Of a stretch of 64,000 nt of DNA, positions 51,491 through 61,624 are shown one piece after another; within the stretch, counting starts at the first letter, position 1; each line of letters opens with the position of its first letter. Location of the stretch: positions 1,503,716 through 1,567,715 of the forward strand of contig NZ_KQ033913.1 of assembly GCF_000969835.1 (NCBI RefSeq), in the 5' to 3' direction. Origin of the DNA: Parabacteroides goldsteinii DSM 19448 = WAL 12034 (GTDB taxonomy: Bacteria > Bacteroidota > Bacteroidia > Bacteroidales > Tannerellaceae). The notes below the pieces were generated by a model. That model was given only the letters and a program-made list of their open reading frames with translations, was not told where the DNA came from and did not search any database. Made by a program: the position numbers and the translations under genes.

Positions 51491-52039
51491 TTATCTCTTC
51501 CTCACAAGAAGAGCATACTTATGCTTCTCTAAATAAGCATTCATTTCTGCCTTTTTATAAGAGGTAATATTGGGAAACAGGTAACTTTCATCAAATTTCA
51601 TATTGATGGTATCTACTTTAGAGAGGTATGTATCTATATTTGAAATAACTCTTGCTGGACAACCTGCAGCCAAAGAGTTGGAGGGAATATCTCTGCTCAC
51701 CACACTGCCGGCCCCCACCACTACATTGTCACCTATCGACACACCTGGCAACACCACCGTATCGGCCCCTATAAATACATTGTTACCAATAACCACTCGG
51801 CCAATACGAGTGACCTTACGCCATGCTTGAGGAGATGCGTCATGGGCCAGCAGATGAACTCGTGGAGCTAATGTCACATTATTACCTATAGTAATGAGCC
51901 AACTATGACCGGGGTCAATCATCACATGAGCCATACGTTTAAAGCCGCTGCCCACTGTCATTCCACGCTTTATTAACTCTTCTGTAGTTTCATAACCACG
52001 CAGATGGAACAGAATATTTCTTAATAAACTTTTTATCAT
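51491..52039 (-). CDS. Hexapeptide-repeat acyltransferase
   Basis: 182 residues, left-handed beta-helix: TIGNNVTLAPRVHLLAHDASP with the probable catalytic His, VVIGNNVFIGADTVVLPGVSIGDNVVVGAGSVVSRDIP, and AAGCPARVISNI. The stop-start overlap with the upstream GT4 gene (52036) is four bases, so the two are translationally coupled. Likely a sugar O-acetyltransferase. A second acetyltransferase lies at 49397; with the dead acyltransferase-3 gene, acetylation of this polymer seems to have been reshaped. Confidence 0.85.
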   Translation of the reverse strand: MIKSLLRNILFHLRGYETTEELIKRGMTVGSGFKRMAHVMIDPGHSWLITIGNNVTLAPRVHLLAHDASPQAWRKVTRIGRVVIGNNVFIGADTVVLPGVSIGDNVVVGAGSVVSRDIPSNSLAAGCPARVISNIDTYLSKVDTINMKFDESYLFPNITSYKKAEMNAYLEKHKYALLVRKR

Positions 52040-53232
52040 TGTATAAGATTCATTATTTTATTAATCTCTGATTCGTTTCCAAACTCATGCGATTGACAAT
52101 ATTCCACTATCCTCACTAGTTTTTCTTTATCTTTCAATAGATTAACCAAAGCAGAAGCACATTCCTCATTATCTTGCGGAACAATATATCCGTTCACGCC
52201 ATCAGTCACTTGACTACTTGCTGTTGCATAGTTGGCAACAACAACTGGCTTTCCCAATATCTGTGCTTCGGTTACTGTTATTGCTTTTCCCTCAAAGCGA
52301 GAAGGCTGTACATAAACATCACATGCTTTTATATAGGGATAAGGGTTGGAACGCATACCTATTATTTTCACACAATTTTCAACACCGGCTATAGCTATAT
52401 TCTTGCGAATTAAAGTTTCATCCGGACCACCTCCAACGAGATACCACACAAAGGGAGATGCTCCCCACTCCTTCATTAGAGCAACAATAAAGGGCACATT
52501 ATCAAAATTCTTTGCATATCCAAACCTGCCCACAGACAAAAACTTTATTCTTCCGTCATCAACCATATCATTTGGAGAGCCCGCTGCCATAGAACGGATC
52601 CATTTTGAACTATGTATGTTTTCTATTACTATCGACTTATTCTTATATTCGGGATAGATTAAATCAAAAATTTTTTTTGTATCAATGGACACATTCACTA
52701 TATAACTAAGTTGTGAATACATCTTTCTATCGAGATTTTTATCAAATATCAATTTGCTGTAATCGGTATGCACCCATCCTATTTTCACATTAGCATCAAC
52801 ACGCTTCACTATAATAGAAGGCACACCTATAAAACATATTGCCAAATCATATTTTCCTTTTACTTGAGGAATCTGCTTTATTAGATACTTATGATTCAAC
52901 TGCTGCTGGTGCCACACACAGTGAGCAACACCATGTATTTTACAATAGACCAGATCGTGTATCTTTGCCATTATTCTATCGAAAGCTACACAATAACTAC
53001 CTCTTTTGAAAAGTGTTTTTATGGGATTGGCAAATACATCGAATCGTGAATCATAGGGAAGAAGATTGACGGTATTTGGAATAAGCGGCATAAATTCTCC
53101 CTCGTGGCTATATATTAAAAGATCTATATCGTTTTTAGTAGTATCTATGGCATTGAGCAGCCCCAGCAATGCTCGTTCTGCTCCGCCTATGTACATAGAT
53201 GTCATTGTTATTAATATCCTCTTTTTCCCCAT
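52036..53232 (-). CDS. Family 4 glycosyltransferase
   Basis: 398 residues, GT-B fold. It opens RILITMTSMYIGGAERALLG, the donor domain has IKFLSVGRFGYAKNFDN, and the motif DVYVQPSRFEGKAITVTEAQILGKPVVVANY gives the E-x7-E pair. Cytoplasmic enzyme adding a sugar to the repeat unit. 13 bases after the GT32-like gene, overlapping the acyltransferase gene downstream. Sugar specificity unknown. Confidence 0.9.
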   Translation of the reverse strand: MGKKRILITMTSMYIGGAERALLGLLNAIDTTKNDIDLLIYSHEGEFMPLIPNTVNLLPYDSRFDVFANPIKTLFKRGSYCVAFDRIMAKIHDLVYCKIHGVAHCVWHQQQLNHKYLIKQIPQVKGKYDLAICFIGVPSIIVKRVDANVKIGWVHTDYSKLIFDKNLDRKMYSQLSYIVNVSIDTKKIFDLIYPEYKNKSIVIENIHSSKWIRSMAAGSPNDMVDDGRIKFLSVGRFGYAKNFDNVPFIVALMKEWGASPFVWYLVGGGPDETLIRKNIAIAGVENCVKIIGMRSNPYPYIKACDVYVQPSRFEGKAITVTEAQILGKPVVVANYATASSQVTDGVNGYIVPQDNEECASALVNLLKDKEKLVRIVEYCQSHEFGNESEINKIMNLIQ

Positions 53233-53244
53233 ATTTGCCCAATG

Positions 53245-53997
53245 CTATATTTTACGATTTAGTTTCTTTTCCAAGAATTTGCGAATTCTACTTGTAACTC
53301 CCGACCCAATAGCACGATGCACCATTCTTGTGATACCTATGCGCCATTTTATTTTAGGATCTATCCAAGTCTTAGAATACCAATGGATGGTTCGAGTATT
53401 TTTTGTAATGTACAGCTTTCCTGTTCCATCATCAAAGGGATTGAAATACTCACTAGGATAGATTCTCACACCTGCAACATCCTGAATACCAGAATACGAC
53501 TTTAACCCTTGTCGTTTCAACACGTTGGTAGTGTGTGTCACCACAGTGACCGACTTCACTCCTAATTCAAATGTTTGCTGAGTATAGTAATCAAGAATTT
53601 CTTTGTACAATGCAAGACCGGGAGTAACACCAAGCCCAAGACCGGGGGCTACGGCTCCCATAGGTCTGTTAGCACATGGGTCAACCTCGAATCCCATAAA
53701 GGAACCAGCCTTCACAATATCGTCCATGGGCTTTATGACCTCTACGTCAGTATCAAAATACAAGCCTCCATACTTATAAAGTATCCAAAAACGGGCGTAA
53801 TCACTTACAAAGGCATATTTCCTTGCCTTATAAGCCTCACGAGTATATGGAATAATATTAACATCGAAGTTGTCTTCATTCCATTCTTTAATCTCATACT
53901 CCGGAAAAAATTTTTTCCATGATTCAATATATTTCAAGGCGTCGGCAGGTAAAGGGTTCCTGCCAAACCAACAGTAATGTATGAGTTTCGGTATCAT
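53245..53997 (-). CDS. GT32-like glycosyltransferase with a DxD motif
   Basis: 250 residues. IPKLIHYCWFGRNPLP near the start and GGLYFDTDVEVIKPMDDI carry the glycosyltransferase DxD sugar-binding motif; EVDPCANRPMGAVAPG and TIHWYSKTWIDPKIK complete the pattern. GT-A enzyme of the capsular polysaccharide synthesis group. Only 2 bases after the polymerase gene. Donor unknown. Confidence 0.88.
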   Translation of the reverse strand: MIPKLIHYCWFGRNPLPADALKYIESWKKFFPEYEIKEWNEDNFDVNIIPYTREAYKARKYAFVSDYARFWILYKYGGLYFDTDVEVIKPMDDIVKAGSFMGFEVDPCANRPMGAVAPGLGLGVTPGLALYKEILDYYTQQTFELGVKSVTVVTHTTNVLKRQGLKSYSGIQDVAGVRIYPSEYFNPFDDGTGKLYITKNTRTIHWYSKTWIDPKIKWRIGITRMVHRAIGSGVTSRIRKFLEKKLNRKI

Positions 53998-53999
53998 AT

Positions 54000-55082
54000 T
54001 TAAGCGAAAGATTTTCTTACTAAAAAATAATAAAAAACAGTTAAAAATATAATTGCAAGTATTTTTACTACAGCTCTACATCTAACAGGTACTATGTTAC
54101 TCAAAATATATGTAAAAGCAACAAACTCAAAAGGAGCAAAATAATTGGCTAGCCTTCCAAAGAAATTGGCACCGCCAAAGGTTCCTATTACATAAAATGC
54201 CAAAGGTATAACCGATAGTGAAATACATCTTTTTGTATAAATTCCGACTTGAGTATTTATTTTGTTACGATAGATATATGACATAATGGGGACTATTGCA
54301 TATACAAGCACACGTAATATATTTGAACCTGCCGATTCGGTAAAGGTCTCTAGTTCATAGGAGTCACCCGTAATACTTTGTGTTGTGTTTATCGCTACGG
54401 AAACAAATTTTTCAAACATAAATCCCAGTAAAACAGCCGTACCCAGAATAAGCATCTCTCGCTTACTCCATACATCACCGTTAAGAAATGGGATAACTAA
54501 AAACATAACAATATAAGGATGTATTGTAGCCGCCAATAAAAGAATTAAACCCGCTGCCAGCCAACGTTTATTTACCAAATCAGTAAAAGCAAGCAGCCCA
54601 ATAGAGATAGCCATAGATTGTTTCATAGCCGGTATCGTAAACATATACAATCCCAATACTATATGAATAAACAATGTGAGACTTAGATTGCAGGAGTATG
54701 TACGATAAAACTCTAATATGCCGAATTGAATGATAATAGCTGATACAAACTTAAATACAAATGCATCAGTTGACACAAAATCCTTTAAAGCAACTTGAAA
54801 CAGATAGAAGCCGGGATTCTCGCCCCAAGAGCGGCTTGTTATATTTTTCCATAACAATTCGTCTGGGAGATTATTAAAATTAGCTATATAAATTCCAGCA
54901 TCATTATATACAGAATATGCTGAAACCAACACCAATATTATAAATACTATAAAACATGGTACTATACCAGTATTAACATTACGCCCAAAGTCACCTCGTG
55001 ACGTATCATAAGAATAGATACCAGATTTTACACTAATACATAACAAAGGTACTAAAAGTAACCACCAAGGTGAAATAATCAT
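54000..55082 (-). CDS. EpsG-family membrane protein, probable Wzy polymerase
   Basis: 360 residues with around ten hydrophobic helices. The EpsG pattern includes SRGDFGRNV early, GYYLFQ-like NPGFYLFQVALKDFV and the central TIPAMKQSMAISIGLLAF. EpsG proteins act as polymerases in Wzx/Wzy pathways, and no other polymerase candidate is visible in the operon. It overlaps the upstream GT2 gene by four bases. The polymerase role follows from family and position. Confidence 0.82.
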   Translation of the reverse strand: MIISPWWLLLVPLLCISVKSGIYSYDTSRGDFGRNVNTGIVPCFIVFIILVLVSAYSVYNDAGIYIANFNNLPDELLWKNITSRSWGENPGFYLFQVALKDFVSTDAFVFKFVSAIIIQFGILEFYRTYSCNLSLTLFIHIVLGLYMFTIPAMKQSMAISIGLLAFTDLVNKRWLAAGLILLLAATIHPYIVMFLVIPFLNGDVWSKREMLILGTAVLLGFMFEKFVSVAINTTQSITGDSYELETFTESAGSNILRVLVYAIVPIMSYIYRNKINTQVGIYTKRCISLSVIPLAFYVIGTFGGANFFGRLANYFAPFEFVAFTYILSNIVPVRCRAVVKILAIIFLTVFYYFLVRKSFA

Positions 55083-55981
55083 ACTTTTACCGGCACTGAC
55101 AAAGCTTTTCGCTTTGTACGTTTTAGATATTCATGAAAAATTAGTCCGAACGGCCAAATTATAAAAGCGAGCAATGGCTTACTACTATTTTTTATATAGT
55201 GTTTATTACCTGCAAACCTACTTGCCGATATGTAATGCAAAAGTTGAATGAGTGTGAACGACAGTTTAGGAGATAACTTCACACACAGGTCTCTATACAT
55301 TGCAAAACTTTTAGCACAACTTTTGTATTGTGCAATCTTATCGAAACTCATACTATCATCATTATAATCTACCACACAAACAGCCTCATTCATAAGTAAC
55401 ATTGTATAACTTTGATCTATTTGGTAGAACTTATAGCTTGGCGGAAAAAAATTTTCCCCTTCAATTTCGGGATAAGGATATAATTTTGAGATTGAGGAAC
55501 GGAAGATAAACTTCTTATCCCCTTTCATACGATATTTTAAGCGCATATCTATAGATGTACTCTCTTTTACACCTTGAGGTAACTGTGTTCCTATCACTTT
55601 TCCAAATTTATCTACATCAAGAGCAATGATACCTGCAATATCATCACGCTTATTACTATTCCAAAATTCAATGATTCTAGCTACAGCATTTGGAGCCATC
55701 CAATCGTCAGAATCTATAATGATGTTAATTTCTGTATCAACATACCTATAAGCCGTATTACGTGCTCCCGTCATTCCTTTATTCTGCTGATATACATACC
55801 GAATCTCAAAATCAGCTTCAACCATAAATTTCTCCACAACATCACGGGTATTGTCCGTGGAGCCATCATCAACTATCAACCAAATAAAATCACGACTCTG
55901 CTGCATAAACAACGAGTTATACAGTTGATGCAAACAATATCCTCTATTATATGTTGTTGTTATAATTGTCAATATTTTCAT
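55079..55981 (-). CDS. Family 2 glycosyltransferase
   Basis: 300 residues, GT-A fold: ILTIITTTYNRGYCLHQLYNSL, LIVDDGSTDNTRDVV, and INIIIDSDDWMAPNA holding the DxD-type metal site. It transfers a sugar from a nucleotide donor in the cytoplasm. Four-base overlaps with both neighbours (54000 and 55978) show tight translational coupling. Linkage and donor unknown. Confidence 0.92.
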   Translation of the reverse strand: MKILTIITTTYNRGYCLHQLYNSLFMQQSRDFIWLIVDDGSTDNTRDVVEKFMVEADFEIRYVYQQNKGMTGARNTAYRYVDTEINIIIDSDDWMAPNAVARIIEFWNSNKRDDIAGIIALDVDKFGKVIGTQLPQGVKESTSIDMRLKYRMKGDKKFIFRSSISKLYPYPEIEGENFFPPSYKFYQIDQSYTMLLMNEAVCVVDYNDDSMSFDKIAQYKSCAKSFAMYRDLCVKLSPKLSFTLIQLLHYISASRFAGNKHYIKNSSKPLLAFIIWPFGLIFHEYLKRTKRKALSVPVKV

Positions 55982-57093
55982 ACTCCATAAATCGAATATA
56001 AATCACTTATTTCCTGTTCAAGTGTAAAATGACGTTTTTTAAAGGCTGCTTCTATGACTGAATAATCAGGTTTTTCCTGTTCCAACAAGTAGGCTGCTTC
56101 TTCACACCATTCAGACAAATCTTTATTCAAACTAATAAATTTTATTAGTCCTAAATTCATATCTGCAGTGGAGGGAATTGTATCCGATACCAAACAGGGA
56201 ATACCCGCAGCTTCTGCCTCTAACAGCACTCCAGCCAAACCTTCAAATATAGATGGAAAAACAAAAAGATTAAAACAAGGCATTAACGCATATACATCGT
56301 TTCTAAGACCCAAAAATCTCACATACTTAGAAAGATTTAAACTTTCTACTTTTTCTGCAATCTCTTGGCGTTGTGGACCATCACCAACCATAACCAAATA
56401 GGATTCGGGGTACAATGTATGAAACTTTGCAAAGAAATCAATTAAGAATGTATGGTTTTTCATAGGTTGAAAACGTCCCACATGACCAATAACCAATGCA
56501 TCATCTGGTACATTAGGTAGTTGTGCACGCTTCTTCATCTTATATTTTGTCAAATCAATGGCATTGGGCAGAACTGTAGCCTTACCACTTTCAATACACC
56601 CTTTACCATAAAGATATTCTGCACACTCCTTGTTCAAAGCCAAACAATGGGTTGCAAATATTTTTATAAGTACCTTACCTATATTTACCTGCATTCGACC
56701 AACAAATGTTTTACCATTTAACGTATCGGTATTTCTAGAATGAGCTATACGCACCGGTATGGCGACCACTCTAGCAGCCATACACACTATGCCGCAATGA
56801 TAAAGCGTATGAGAATGTATTGCAATTGCACCTTGCTGTTTCAAATATTTAAAAGTGGATAAAAGCTCACTAAAATGTCTCATAAGCCCCTTCTCCTTAG
56901 GGGATGAAATCTTTATTATACTGCCACCAAGGGATAATATCTCTTTTTCATAAAATTGATTCTTGGATTTGTCCAAAGTAACAAATGCAAATTGTACGTG
57001 TTGCTTATCTATATTACGATATACATCCATCATACGACTCTCAGCGCCACCTGCACCAAGGGTACCAAAAACTTGTATAATCAATTCCGACAT
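55978..57093 (-). CDS. Family 4 glycosyltransferase
   Basis: 371 residues from ATG 57093 (MSELIIQVFGTLGAGGAESR), preferred over a start seven codons earlier because the fold begins here. GT-B donor domain VIGHVGRFQPMKNHTFLIDF and LFVFPSIFEGLAGVLLEAEAAGIPCLVSD with the E-x7-E motif. First glycosyltransferase of the operon after the UDP-sugar genes. Donor unknown; UDP-GalNAcA is possible given its neighbours. Confidence 0.9.
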   Translation of the reverse strand: MSELIIQVFGTLGAGGAESRMMDVYRNIDKQHVQFAFVTLDKSKNQFYEKEILSLGGSIIKISSPKEKGLMRHFSELLSTFKYLKQQGAIAIHSHTLYHCGIVCMAARVVAIPVRIAHSRNTDTLNGKTFVGRMQVNIGKVLIKIFATHCLALNKECAEYLYGKGCIESGKATVLPNAIDLTKYKMKKRAQLPNVPDDALVIGHVGRFQPMKNHTFLIDFFAKFHTLYPESYLVMVGDGPQRQEIAEKVESLNLSKYVRFLGLRNDVYALMPCFNLFVFPSIFEGLAGVLLEAEAAGIPCLVSDTIPSTADMNLGLIKFISLNKDLSEWCEEAAYLLEQEKPDYSVIEAAFKKRHFTLEQEISDLYSIYGV

Positions 57094-57155
57094 TAACGTT
57101 ATTTTATAAAACAAACAGTTCTTTAATGTAAGTTATCTGTCCTATACTTCACAGA

Positions 57156-58424
57156 TTATAATCTACCATCAGCTTGCTCTTCAGGAAGAAGCCACTTAAC
57201 ATCATAAACAACAGACTTTTCCTTACCCAAGGAACGAACATCCATTGTTTTAAACTCCTCATGAGCAACACCTAAAATTACAGTATCAAATTTATCTACA
57301 GGCAACTCGTTAGTAATCTCAATACCATATTCGTACATAGCAACTGCAGGATTGGCCCAAGGGTCGTAAATGGTAATATTAAGATTGTATTCCTTAAGCG
57401 CTTTTACAATATCTACAATCTTAGTATTACGACAGTCGGGGCAATTCTCCTTAAATGTGAAACCTAAAATTAAAATATTCGAATCTAGGACCTGAATACC
57501 TTTTTTCAACATCAATTTAACTACTTGATTCGCCACAAACTCTCCCATACCATCATTCATACGGCGACCAGCCAAAATGATTTCAGGATTATAGCCATAC
57601 CGCTGTGCACATTGTGCCAAGTAATAAGGGTCAACACCTATACAATGCCCCCCAACCAAACCAGGACGGAAAGGCAAGAAATTCCATTTCGTTCCTGCAG
57701 CTTCAAGAACCGCTTGCGTATCAATCCCCATTAGGTTGAAAATCTTTGCCAACTCATTCACAAAAGCAATATTAATATCACGCTGAGAGTTCTCAATTAC
57801 TTTCGCAGCTTCAGCAACTTTCATGGTCGGGGTCAAATGAGTACCTGCCGTAATGACAGAAGCATAGACATCATTGACTTTCTTTCCGATCTCAGGTGTA
57901 GAACCCGATGTTACTTTCTTGATCTTTTCTACCGTATGGAGCTTATCTCCCGGGTTGATACGCTCAGGGCTGTAACCAGCAAAGAAATCAACATTGAATT
58001 TCAAACCAGACACTTTCTCTACTACCGGGATACATTCGTCTTCTGTAACTCCCGGATATACAGTTGATTCGTAAACCACAATATCACCCTTAGAAATAAC
58101 CTTGCCTACTGTAGTACTAGCAGCATAAAGTGGAGTCAGATCTGGATTATGATTTTCATCTACTGGGGTAGGAACAGCTACAACATAAAAATTATAATCA
58201 CGAATGTCTTCAATATTTGATGTACAAGTAAAACCATTCGCAATGGCAGATTGTAACAATTCATCTGAAACTTCAAGAGTCGCATCATGTCCACTCATTA
58301 AAGCATCCACACGAGCTTGATTCATATCGAAACCGACTGTTTTATACTTCGTGGAGAACAAACGGGCCAAGGGCAAGCCTACATAACCTAAACCGATTAC
58401 GGCAATTTTTACTTCTATGTTCAT
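57156..58424 (-). CDS. UDP-N-acetylhexosamine 6-dehydrogenase (WbpO/TviB-like)
   Basis: 422 residues. NAD motif AVIGLGYVGLPLARLF; STVYPGVTEDEC; catalytic Cys in GLVGGHCIGVDPYYLAQ; C-terminal GFTFKENCPDCRNTKI. The GGHCIGVDPYYL form marks the HexNAc-type dehydrogenases (WbpO, TviB, WecC) rather than Ugd. With the C4-epimerase encoded before it, the expected product is UDP-GalNAcA, as in the Vi antigen pathway. 24 bases after that epimerase. Confidence 0.9.
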   Translation of the reverse strand: MNIEVKIAVIGLGYVGLPLARLFSTKYKTVGFDMNQARVDALMSGHDATLEVSDELLQSAIANGFTCTSNIEDIRDYNFYVVAVPTPVDENHNPDLTPLYAASTTVGKVISKGDIVVYESTVYPGVTEDECIPVVEKVSGLKFNVDFFAGYSPERINPGDKLHTVEKIKKVTSGSTPEIGKKVNDVYASVITAGTHLTPTMKVAEAAKVIENSQRDINIAFVNELAKIFNLMGIDTQAVLEAAGTKWNFLPFRPGLVGGHCIGVDPYYLAQCAQRYGYNPEIILAGRRMNDGMGEFVANQVVKLMLKKGIQVLDSNILILGFTFKENCPDCRNTKIVDIVKALKEYNLNITIYDPWANPAVAMYEYGIEITNELPVDKFDTVILGVAHEEFKTMDVRSLGKEKSVVYDVKWLLPEEQADGRL

Positions 58425-58447
58425 TGATTTTTAAATTATTCGTTGTT

Positions 58448-59416
58448 TTAAATATTTTCCCAATACCATTTCACGGCTTCTTTCAAACCCTGTTTCATAC
58501 TGTATTTCGGATCATATCCCAATAATCGCTTGGCCTTATCCACACAAGCTAAAGAATGAGGAATATCACCTGCACGATTAGGACCATGTGTCGGTTCTAT
58601 CTTAGCTATCTCCGAATCAAAATCGGAAAGATATTCTTTCAAATAAGTAACCAATTGGTTCAATGTGGTACGTTCTCCAAATGCAGTGTTATAGATTTGG
58701 TTGACAGCTTCCGGACTCGTAGTCGTCAAAGCCAACACATTCATCTGAATAACGTTGTCTATATAAGTAAAATCACGGCTGTATTCCCCGTCCCCATTAA
58801 TATTCGGAGCTTCATGGTTCATAAATTTCTTTACAAACAAAGGTATCACAGCTGCATACGCTCCAAATGGGTCTTGACGACGACCAAAAACGTTGAAATA
58901 GCGTAATCCGATATATTCAATACCATACGTACGAGCGAATACATCAGCATAAAGTTCATCAACATACTTAGTTATCGCGTATGGAGAAAGCGGTTTACCA
59001 ATTACATCTTCTACTTTTGGTAAAGATTTACTATCCCCGTAAGTGGATGAACTGGCTGCAAAAACAAAACGTTTGATTCCTGCATCACGAGCAGCAACAA
59101 GCATATTCATAAAACCACCAATGTTGACATCATTTGTCGTAATCGGATCTTTGATGGAACGTGGTACGGAACCCAACGCTGCTTCATGCAAAACATATTC
59201 CATATCTTCCACTGCTTTTCGACAGTCTTCTATATTTCGAATATCACCTACTTGCAAGTTGAAGGTTTGCGGATACTGCTCCAATAAAGGAAAAATATTT
59301 CCTGGTTTCCCTGTTGAGAAGTTATCCAAACAACGAACTATATGCCCCTCCATTAAAAGATACTCACAGAGGTTAGAGCCTATAAAACCGGCTCCGCCTG
59401 TAACTAGAACTTTCAT
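58448..59416 (-). CDS. UDP-GlcNAc 4-epimerase-like SDR (WbpP/TviC-like)
   Basis: 322 residues. Extended SDR with VTGGAGFIGSNLCEYL, LDNFSTGKPGNI, HEAALGSVPRSIKDP (Ser near the active site) and SPYAITKYVDELYA with Tyr-x3-Lys. This S-x-x-x-S-pattern group interconverts UDP-GlcNAc and UDP-GalNAc. It lies directly before the WbpO/TviB-type dehydrogenase, forming a two-step route to UDP-GalNAcA. Confidence 0.9.
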   Translation of the reverse strand: MKVLVTGGAGFIGSNLCEYLLMEGHIVRCLDNFSTGKPGNIFPLLEQYPQTFNLQVGDIRNIEDCRKAVEDMEYVLHEAALGSVPRSIKDPITTNDVNIGGFMNMLVAARDAGIKRFVFAASSSTYGDSKSLPKVEDVIGKPLSPYAITKYVDELYADVFARTYGIEYIGLRYFNVFGRRQDPFGAYAAVIPLFVKKFMNHEAPNINGDGEYSRDFTYIDNVIQMNVLALTTTSPEAVNQIYNTAFGERTTLNQLVTYLKEYLSDFDSEIAKIEPTHGPNRAGDIPHSLACVDKAKRLLGYDPKYSMKQGLKEAVKWYWENI

Positions 59417-59437
59417 TTTATTTCAATTTTCTATCAA

Positions 59438-61351
59438 TCACTTATCCAACACCTCATACTCCGAATTCTTACTCTTGAACTCCGGTACAATCCCTTTCAT
59501 CATTTGGACTGTCCCCATTTTATCCACTTTAATCGCCAAAGCAATCAGCGGGCTCATAACCGAGCAAATATCATTGTAATCATATTCTCTCACTTGGGCA
59601 CGATATATTTTGGCATTATTTGTAGAAAGGGTATTTTCTTTAGTTGCCAGAAGTTCCTCATACAGTTTTTCTCCCGGACGGAGACCCGTGTATTGAATTT
59701 CGATATCCTCGCCGGGGACAAGACCTGCCAGTTCAATCATACGACGAGCCAGATCAACGATCTTTACAGGGGTTCCCATATCGAATACAAAAATTTCATT
59801 TCCCTTGCCCATAAATGCAGCTTCGAGTACCAAACGACACGCTTCCGGGATTGTCATAAAGTAGCGGATGATGTCGGGATGAGTCACTGTTAAAGGACCA
59901 CCTTTTGCTAATTGTTCACGGAAACGGGGAATAACAGAACCGTTACTTCCTAAAACATTACCAAAACGAGTCGTAATAAAACGGGTTTTGCCTGGATGCA
60001 AACCTTTGCTGATAGCGATACTTAAACTTTGTACATAGATTTCTGCCAGGCGTTTGGAAGCTCCCATTACGTTAGTCGGATTAACCGCCTTATCGGTAGA
60101 AATCATTATGAATTTATCTACATTGTATTTGACAGCCATATCCGCCACATTACGAGTTCCATATACATTCGTATGGACTGCTTCACAAGGATTTTCCTCC
60201 ATCAAAGGTACGTGCTTATAAGCAGCCGCATGAAATACATATTGAGGTTGGAAACGCAAGAAAAGGGACTCTACACGGTCGATCATCCGGATATCTCCCA
60301 TTACGGCAGCAAATTCTACCTGAGGAAATTTTTCTTCCAGTTCCAAACGTATGTTGTGCATAGGTGTTTCTGCACTGTCAAACAAGATCAATTGCTTCAG
60401 ATTGAATGTACATAGTTGACGGCATAATTCGCTACCAATAGAACCGGCGGCTCCGGTTACCAAAACAACTTTACCTTTCAAGGATGTAGCGATTTCAGTC
60501 ATATTGATACATATTTCCTCACGACCTAATAAATCTTCTATATGTACTTCAGGGAGATTACGGAAATTAACCTTACCCTTCTTCAATTCATCTACAGAAG
60601 GAAGCATCAACATACGAACTTTCTTCTTTTCACAATAACGGACTAAACGCTCACTCTCTTCTTTTACTAAATGATAGTCCGTAAACAATACTGCTTTAAT
60701 ATTTTTCCTATTAACCAAATGGTTAAAGTCTACTTGCTTTTTAATTGAATAAATTCTGTATTTTCCTACACGTAAACAGGTATGATCTCCAAAGCGCAGG
60801 AAACCACAAACTTTATACAATAGTTTGTCACTCAGGGAAGCATCAAACAAGAAAGTTCCGGATTTATCACCCTGATAGATCAATAATTTTCCTTGATTCA
60901 AGGATACACTATTGACTATAATTGAATAGAAAACGATCATGAAAACACGGAGTATTGTCAAAAGGAAGAAGGTAAGGAACAAGTCTACTACAGCTCCTAA
61001 GGCTAATTCACGAGGAGATTGAATCGTCGTAGTCAGGTAGACCAAAACGACGATGAAAAGAACCTTTATTAATGAGGATAAAGCAAGACGTCCAGCTTCT
61101 GTAAATGCAGAATGCCGGATCACACCTTTATAGGTCTGGCACAAAAAGAAACTCACCAGACTGCTGCAGAAAGAAATGGATAATATGTGAAATAGAGAAT
61201 CGTCCACAAGCTCTGTTCCAAGGATATACCATAGGAATGACAGAGAAGTAGCAGTAGCCAGAATTGATAGAAATAAGTCAATAAATAGGACGATCCAACG
61301 GTTAAAAAATTTAACGCGTGATAATACTAGTGCAAAACCATTGATATTCAT
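59438..61351 (-). CDS. CapD/WbpM/PglF-type membrane UDP-GlcNAc 4,6-dehydratase
   Basis: 637 residues, full length. Four hydrophobic segments in the first 170 residues, a CoA-binding-like middle domain, then the SDR domain from about residue 300: KVVLVTGAAGSIGSELCRQL, IRMIDRV, AAAYKHVPLMEENPCEA and STDKAVNPTNVMGASKRLAE with the Tyr replaced by Met as in this family. It makes UDP-4-keto-6-deoxy-HexNAc, precursor of sugars such as QuiNAc or FucNAc. First gene of the 20-gene operon; cassette B lies about 100 bases upstream. Confidence 0.93.
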   Translation of the reverse strand: MNINGFALVLSRVKFFNRWIVLFIDLFLSILATATSLSFLWYILGTELVDDSLFHILSISFCSSLVSFFLCQTYKGVIRHSAFTEAGRLALSSLIKVLFIVVLVYLTTTIQSPRELALGAVVDLFLTFFLLTILRVFMIVFYSIIVNSVSLNQGKLLIYQGDKSGTFLFDASLSDKLLYKVCGFLRFGDHTCLRVGKYRIYSIKKQVDFNHLVNRKNIKAVLFTDYHLVKEESERLVRYCEKKKVRMLMLPSVDELKKGKVNFRNLPEVHIEDLLGREEICINMTEIATSLKGKVVLVTGAAGSIGSELCRQLCTFNLKQLILFDSAETPMHNIRLELEEKFPQVEFAAVMGDIRMIDRVESLFLRFQPQYVFHAAAYKHVPLMEENPCEAVHTNVYGTRNVADMAVKYNVDKFIMISTDKAVNPTNVMGASKRLAEIYVQSLSIAISKGLHPGKTRFITTRFGNVLGSNGSVIPRFREQLAKGGPLTVTHPDIIRYFMTIPEACRLVLEAAFMGKGNEIFVFDMGTPVKIVDLARRMIELAGLVPGEDIEIQYTGLRPGEKLYEELLATKENTLSTNNAKIYRAQVREYDYNDICSVMSPLIALAIKVDKMGTVQMMKGIVPEFKSKNSEYEVLDK

Positions 61352-61449
61352 AAGTTGTAAATTAAGGATATTATGTAAAAAAGTTCGTCAGTCCCAAGCG
61401 GCCAACCTACATAAATCATTGTAATTCTTATACTTAAAGGTCATTGGAG

Positions 61450-61481
61450 TGACTAAAAAAAACGATCGTTTTTTCTAGTCA
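61450..61481. repeat. Palindromic inversion site B1
   Basis: 32 bp, outer arm TGACTAAAAAAAACGA (as in A2), inner arm TCGTTTTTTCTAGTCA (as in B2 and the inner arm of A1): a hybrid of the two arm types. Confidence 0.85.
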
Positions 61482-61580
61482 CTATATTTACCTAATTTTT
61501 GTTAACCTATGATTGAAGCGGCTTTTTGAAAAAAACGAATTAAAACATTGAAGAACAAATAGATAATTTCTCAGAAACTC

Positions 61581-61611
61581 TTTGTATTTCAATAAATATC
61601 ACTTACCTTTG
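61581..61611 (+). promoter_or_regulatory. Promoter inside cassette B
   Basis: TTTG (61581-61584), 19 bases, TACCTTTG (61604-61611): exact consensus. The start would fall just before palindrome B2. Confidence 0.78.
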
Positions 61612-61624
61612 CAGCACAAAAAAA

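Noticed and set aside
59438..61351. UpxY/UpxZ antitermination genes at the head of the polysaccharide operon
   Set aside because: No NusG-like or UpxZ-like protein is encoded between the cassette and the first sugar gene.
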